From an uncultured Lachnospiraceae bacterium (GTDB lineage Bacteria > Bacillota > Clostridia > Lachnospirales > Lachnospiraceae), in assembly GCA_947594855.1 (NCBI GenBank), contig CANQEL010000005.1:106960-170959 (forward strand): a DNA stretch of 64,000 bases. Direction: 5' to 3'. The translations under genes were made by a program, and so were the position numbers. A model generated the notes under the pieces. That model searched no databases. It saw nothing but the letters and a program-made list of their open reading frames with translations, and was not told the DNA's origin. The first letter of the stretch is position 1. Each line of letters starts with the position of its first letter. Below are positions 61,301 to 64,000 of the stretch, one piece after another.

Positions 61301-61648
61301 GAGAGGTATACAATGCAGACACAGATAGCTCCTTCAAATAATGTTGACTGGAATAATGTAACAATGAAATTCGGAATATCAGTTGATGATGGGGATATTA
61401 TGGTTGTAGATACGATTACTCCTTCATATGTGGCAGGTACATGGAGAGATTCAACATGGTCTAATGCAGTAAGAAATAATATAAGGACAATTGATAAATC
61501 TCTGGGTAATCTGTCCAAAGGAGTGCATACGATAAGGATATATGCAATAGACCCTGCAGTTGTAATTGAAAAGCTGATTGTATATCCTGATTCAAATAAA
61601 CTGAAAAATTCATATATGGGTCCAAAGGAGAGTTACTATGTACACTAA
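58313..61648 (+). CDS. Secreted GH115 xylan alpha-1,2-glucuronidase-like enzyme
   Basis: A 1111-aa exported protein. Signal peptide (residues ~1-28, ending VYAGN), a Lys-rich Big_2-like Ig domain (~32-120), then the GH115 core: GSVIIVGSIGKN, VIAGSDKRGAIYGLYSISE, SPWVYWADVNP, KYRGIFLNDEEPSLGTWV, NYMWPAMWNSSFGAD, GTSHHEPM, YKEVEEYW and the W-V-NAGDLKPMEMP segment. GH115 enzymes remove (4-O-methyl-)glucuronic acid side chains from xylan. A C-terminal carbohydrate-binding-like region follows (~900-1100). GGAGG precedes ATG. The next glycosidase overlaps by 11 nt, and an AraC regulator is divergent. Confidence 0.88.
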   Translation: MNKKIISWIMVIVFALGMVCVPYGSVYAGNQLKVKKIKLVKPKKKTIKLEKGSKYRLKVKVLPGNASNKKLKYISSKPKIAGVNKKGVIKAHKKGNARITVKTTDGSKRKKVIKVKVTKKLDKITNNGSLNNGQSYTVTQPSVTEKPDGLFTIASKKEAVKLYIDENADDYEGLRLVSESFADDVRKVSDAEPDIVTDSSKLTGSVIIVGSIGKNMLIDKLVSEGKLNIEDIKGKWEVYKADVIENPFAGVEKALVIAGSDKRGAIYGLYSISEMMGVSPWVYWADVNPEKREEVSFRYSQLRTTSKEPSVKYRGIFLNDEEPSLGTWVNNKFKTTSGGKFNEKFYEHVFELLLRLKANYMWPAMWNSSFGADGADFPKASAELADKYGIVMGTSHHEPMMLAHQDWVRNKSKYGNGEWDWVTNSDGLTEFFTYGAQNFGKYDNIATIGMRGDGDATMLPEGSTVEENVSLLKEIITAQKKILSENNLSDKPKMIALYKEVEEYWYGDENTAGLKEWNGLDDTIVLLAEDNYGNLRTLPNEEDRNRAGGWGMYYHFDYNGAPASYQWTQTFQLQKVWEQMSMAYDYGVKDIWIVNAGDLKPMEMPISFFLDMAYDFDTWGTANINSASEYEDMWLKEQFGSYLNDDEINEVSDIINDYTRITTLRKPEIVTGTTFSLENYNEAIDILDSIDSIYERAEKYKNKLPDEAQAAYYQLVYYPAVATTNIIKMQIYSGLNKAFAKSGVASANIYAELVDNAIAFDKDLENIYSKDMPGGVGDKWDGMMSQATKARHVGYASWQPEGAYPVAEYIELPEQSSMYINIRGETKVYQDGNVSLPEFTDINKENIYINIINGGNKAFDYTVTADADWIKLTKENGTVNEQDTIGISVDFDKISSDSTGTVTIKGNSQTVTLSVSADTVDVSGIEKMTYVEAHDYISIEAAHYSDAVSGENGAEWKEIKDYGRTLSAMKVFPTTQTFNDVYNAPYLEYKVCVDNDERYTMQTQIAPSNNVDWNNVTMKFGISVDDGDIMVVDTITPSYVAGTWRDSTWSNAVRNNIRTIDKSLGNLSKGVHTIRIYAIDPAVVIEKLIVYPDSNKLKNSYMGPKESYYVH

Positions 61649-63362
61649 ATTTGGGATTGATTTATCGCAGGTTCCATTTTCAAGAGCTTTCTCTTATATG
61701 GCAGTTTCAAAGCTTCCTGAAAACTGGCAGGGATATGGAAATAGTGAAGGGATTTTTCTCAAAAATATAAGCGGGTCTGCAAAGGACCCGCTTATAGCAA
61801 AGATTATTTTTGGGTCTGAAAGTGTGCAAAAAGATAAAATTAAACATGTCTGCATGGAGAATTCAGTATTATTGTTAGAATATGCTAACATTAAATATGA
61901 GCTTGTATTTGCAGATAAGGAAACAATTTTGATACGTGCGGATGGGGCATCGGCAGAAATGACTCTTGATTTTATGACGGAAAGCGGTCCTTATGACTAT
62001 ATTTATGAACTTAAAAATAACGGCATAAATTGTTTTATGGCAAACTGCTATAAAAATAACTGCAGTTATGTTATGTGGGCACAAAAAGGCAGCGTTTTTC
62101 TTGAACAGAAGTGGGAAGAGCAGTCCTCTTTATATTCAAAAATTAATGTGAGCGGAAAAGATGGGTTCCTGTTCGTAATTAAAGAGGTTGCGCACGAATG
62201 GGACAGGATATGTCAGGTATATGATTTTGATATGTGCGCAGGAGAAACTGAGAAAGAGTTTCTTGATTTTGCAGATAAATATCCCAAACTTCCTGATGAA
62301 TACAGTAAAACAGCACTTTTGGCGGCATACGTTAATTGGTCGGCATATATACACAAACGGGGGTTTTTGACACGGAATGCAATGCTTATGTCAAAAAATC
62401 ATATGTGCAGCGTATGGAGCTGGGATAATTGTTTTAATGCGCTTGCATTATCTTATTTTAATGCAGAAGCGGCATGGGAGCAATATATGATAATTTTTGA
62501 TGTACAGGATGCCTCCGGAAGGATTCCTGACAGCATAAATGATTCTAATATTATATGGAATTATTGTAAACCTCCAATTCACGGCTGGACACTTAAGAAA
62601 ATGATGTTAAATATGGATATAAGTAAAGAGCAGCTTGAAGAGGTTCTTGAAAAGCTTGAAAAACATACTTTATGGTGGATGACTTATCGTGATTTTGATA
62701 AAAACGGTTTATATGAATACTGCCATGGAAATGATTCAGGTTGGGATAATTCTACGGTATTTGCTGCCGAACCTCCTATAGAATCTCCTGATTTACAGGC
62801 ATTTTTAGTAATTCAGATGGAGACGCTTGGAGATATCTGTTATAAGCTTGGAATGAAAAAAAAGGGAGAAGAGTGGCATAAAAACTCTAAAGAACTTCTT
62901 GAAAGATTTATAGAAAATAGTTTTTGCGATAATATGCCTGTGGCATATCAAAGTTCCACACGAAAGATTGTTAAAAATGAAAGTTTGCTTCCGTATCTGT
63001 GTCTTATACTTGGAGAAAGGCTTCCGTATGATTATCGTATTAAAATGATAGAACAGTTAAAAGCAAAGGGATTTTTAACCCAATATGGTTTTGCTACTGA
63101 AAATCCTGCCAGTACGGAATATCGTTCAGATGGTTATTGGCGTGGGCCTATATGGGCGCCAAGTACAGTGCTTTTGTTAGATGGACTTGTAGAGTGCGGA
63201 GAATATGAGCTTGCCAAAACCGCAGCGGAAAGATTCCTGAAAATGGCGAAAAAAAGCGGGTTCGCTGAAAATTATGATGCGCTTACCGGGGAAGGCCTCC
63301 GCGACAGGGCATATTCATGGACTGCAAGCAGTTTTTTTATTCTTGCCAAAGAATATTTATAG
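61638..63362 (+). CDS. (alpha/alpha)6-barrel glycosidase, MGH1/GH63-like
   Basis: A 574-aa cytoplasmic protein (no signal peptide). The C-terminal ~370 residues are a GH63/GH37-type (alpha/alpha)6 barrel of the MGH1-like group: MCSVWSWDNCFNALAL (about residue 256), DASGRIPDSIND, a HGNDSGWDNSTVF block (candidate acid Asp), ESPDLQAFLVIQMETLGD, and WRGPIWAPSTVLLLDGL. The N-terminal half is a beta-rich domain. Substrate is unknown; alpha-glucosidic or glucuronate-containing oligosaccharides released by the GH115 enzyme are a reasonable inference from the 11-nt overlap with that gene. Confidence 0.82.
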   Translation: MYTKFGIDLSQVPFSRAFSYMAVSKLPENWQGYGNSEGIFLKNISGSAKDPLIAKIIFGSESVQKDKIKHVCMENSVLLLEYANIKYELVFADKETILIRADGASAEMTLDFMTESGPYDYIYELKNNGINCFMANCYKNNCSYVMWAQKGSVFLEQKWEEQSSLYSKINVSGKDGFLFVIKEVAHEWDRICQVYDFDMCAGETEKEFLDFADKYPKLPDEYSKTALLAAYVNWSAYIHKRGFLTRNAMLMSKNHMCSVWSWDNCFNALALSYFNAEAAWEQYMIIFDVQDASGRIPDSINDSNIIWNYCKPPIHGWTLKKMMLNMDISKEQLEEVLEKLEKHTLWWMTYRDFDKNGLYEYCHGNDSGWDNSTVFAAEPPIESPDLQAFLVIQMETLGDICYKLGMKKKGEEWHKNSKELLERFIENSFCDNMPVAYQSSTRKIVKNESLLPYLCLILGERLPYDYRIKMIEQLKAKGFLTQYGFATENPASTEYRSDGYWRGPIWAPSTVLLLDGLVECGEYELAKTAAERFLKMAKKSGFAENYDALTGEGLRDRAYSWTASSFFILAKEYL

Positions 63363-63394
63363 TGCCTTGCTGATACTATTTTATATAAGGATTG

Positions 63395-64000
63395 TTATAA
63401 GTTTGTTTTTCCTCTGAACTCCTCCACGCCTGATACATTAAGTGATATTTTGTGCCAGTTATTCAAAATATTAATGTCTTTCTGCCCTGATATTCTGGCT
63501 TTTAATTCATCCGACACTTCGCCGTAGGAGCTAAGTATATTAATCAGGCTTTGTGATATTCCCTGCGCAAGGCCGATTATTTTGCCTCTTGATTCGCCAA
63601 TGGCAATACCGTCTTTTCTGCCTTTGCGTATGCCTCTTTGTTCGCCACGGCGTTCACCCCTGCGTTCTCCACGACGCTCACCTATACGTTCCCCGTCACG
63701 TCTTCCGTGCCTGTATTCCTTCCTTAGCTCCTCTTCTGCGTCATATTCAAATATTGATATTGGCATACCTGTCATCTCCGTTCTCATCTTTATAAAAAAT
63801 TTTTTTAAAATCCCACGCTTTATGCATACCATCACTGCTTTATCCACTGCCGAATCCAGCGACATCTTTTTCCATTTCCTGTACCTGCGCACCAGGTCTA
63901 TAAAATAACAGTACCCGTATAAGGTCCTGCACGACCTCTTAATCTCTTCACTCATGCCCGCATTGATGTTAATAAACTGCACCTTAAGCTCCAGCCACGG
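63395..64000 (-). CDS. Rpn-family recombination-promoting nuclease / PD-(D/E)XK transposase-like protein, 5' partial
   Basis: The frame stays open to the window edge; 201 C-terminal residues are visible. FININAGMSEEIKRSCRTLYGY and FIDLVRRYRK are typical of the post-catalytic part of Rpn/DUF4351-type proteins, followed by AVDKAVMVCIKRGIL, a charged helix and a Gly-Glu-Arg-rich stretch (63641-63700). The PD-(D/E)XK catalytic core would be upstream, outside the window. Such genes are multicopy in gut Clostridia and related to RecA-independent recombination; mobility of this copy is not shown. Confidence 0.8.
   Translation of the reverse strand, partial: PWLELKVQFININAGMSEEIKRSCRTLYGYCYFIDLVRRYRKWKKMSLDSAVDKAVMVCIKRGILKKFFIKMRTEMTGMPISIFEYDAEEELRKEYRHGRRDGERIGERRGERRGERRGEQRGIRKGRKDGIAIGESRGKIIGLAQGISQSLINILSSYGEVSDELKARISGQKDINILNNWHKISLNVSGVEEFRGKTNL
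63641..63700 (-). repeat. Five 12-nt tandem repeats encoding GERR-type motifs
   Basis: Five 12-mers (63641, 63653, 63665, 63677, 63689) vary around TTCNCCNCGNCG on the + strand and encode GERR/GERI/GEQR on the complement. Such in-frame units can change number by slippage. Confidence 0.8.

Overview
The window looks like a chromosome segment of a gut-type, spore-forming clostridium, most likely Lachnospiraceae. The DNA is AT-rich with heavy ATA/AGG/TTG codon use. It carries an intact sigK, a DNPR-type (meso-DAP) MurE fragment, an IreB-RuvX-DUF1292-RNase J housekeeping run, a GlnRS, and large secreted proteins with clostridial surface architectures. The family assignment is inference from gene content. 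No phage, CRISPR array, integrase or IS element is visible.

Layout: (1) 1-11228 is housekeeping on the + strand: murE (5' cut by the window), rsmE, cysteine desulfurase, thiI; a lone HPr-like gene on the - strand; mtaB; ireB-like, ruvX, DUF1292, rnj; then a short MltG-like protein, trmR and a U32 (TrhP-type) protein, which repeats the B. subtilis yrrL-yrrM-yrrN/O order and points to 5-hydroxyuridine tRNA modification. (2) 11230-15816 encodes a 1528-aa secreted Cys-rich repeat protein ending in a BspA-like leucine-rich module. (3) 15909-22275 holds a lone carbamate kinase (-), then a PHP / UDP-sugar pyrophosphorylase / GH2 operon. (4) 22298-27619: a 40-bp near-perfect palindrome, an FHA protein, sigK, a secreted esterase and an ATP-grasp enzyme. 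(5) 27716-32679: asd joined to pyrC-pyrF-pyrK-pyrD. (6) 32810-36510: a PepSY protein, a lipoprotein and a GH43 enzyme. (7) 36717-46811: a 3364-aa surface protein with nine SdrD-B-like domains alternating with eight second-type modules at a 741-nt period; a class B sortase gene and a tRNA-Gly lie convergently beside it. (8) 47858-57309: a stand-alone GshF-like glutamate-cysteine ligase, a PfoR/PTS-IIC-like membrane protein, VanZ-like and small membrane proteins, two SleB-type hydrolases, thrC, an eukaryotic-type hisA, and glnS. (9) 57359-63362: an AraC regulator divergent from a GH115 alpha-glucuronidase and an (alpha/alpha)6 glycosidase. (10) 63395-64000: a 5'-truncated Rpn-family nuclease.

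Themes: plant-polysaccharide breakdown (GH115, GH43, GH2, esterase) is spread over several small operons. Four secreted or surface proteins end or begin with very Lys-rich modules, while only the giant protein has a sortase-type tail. Several genes use TTG starts that are decided by the ribosome binding site. The best leads for something less described are the two repeat surface proteins, the 40-bp palindrome, a dyad shared by the thrC and second SleB promoters, and the orphan gamma-glutamylcysteine synthetase with a possible ATP-grasp partner.
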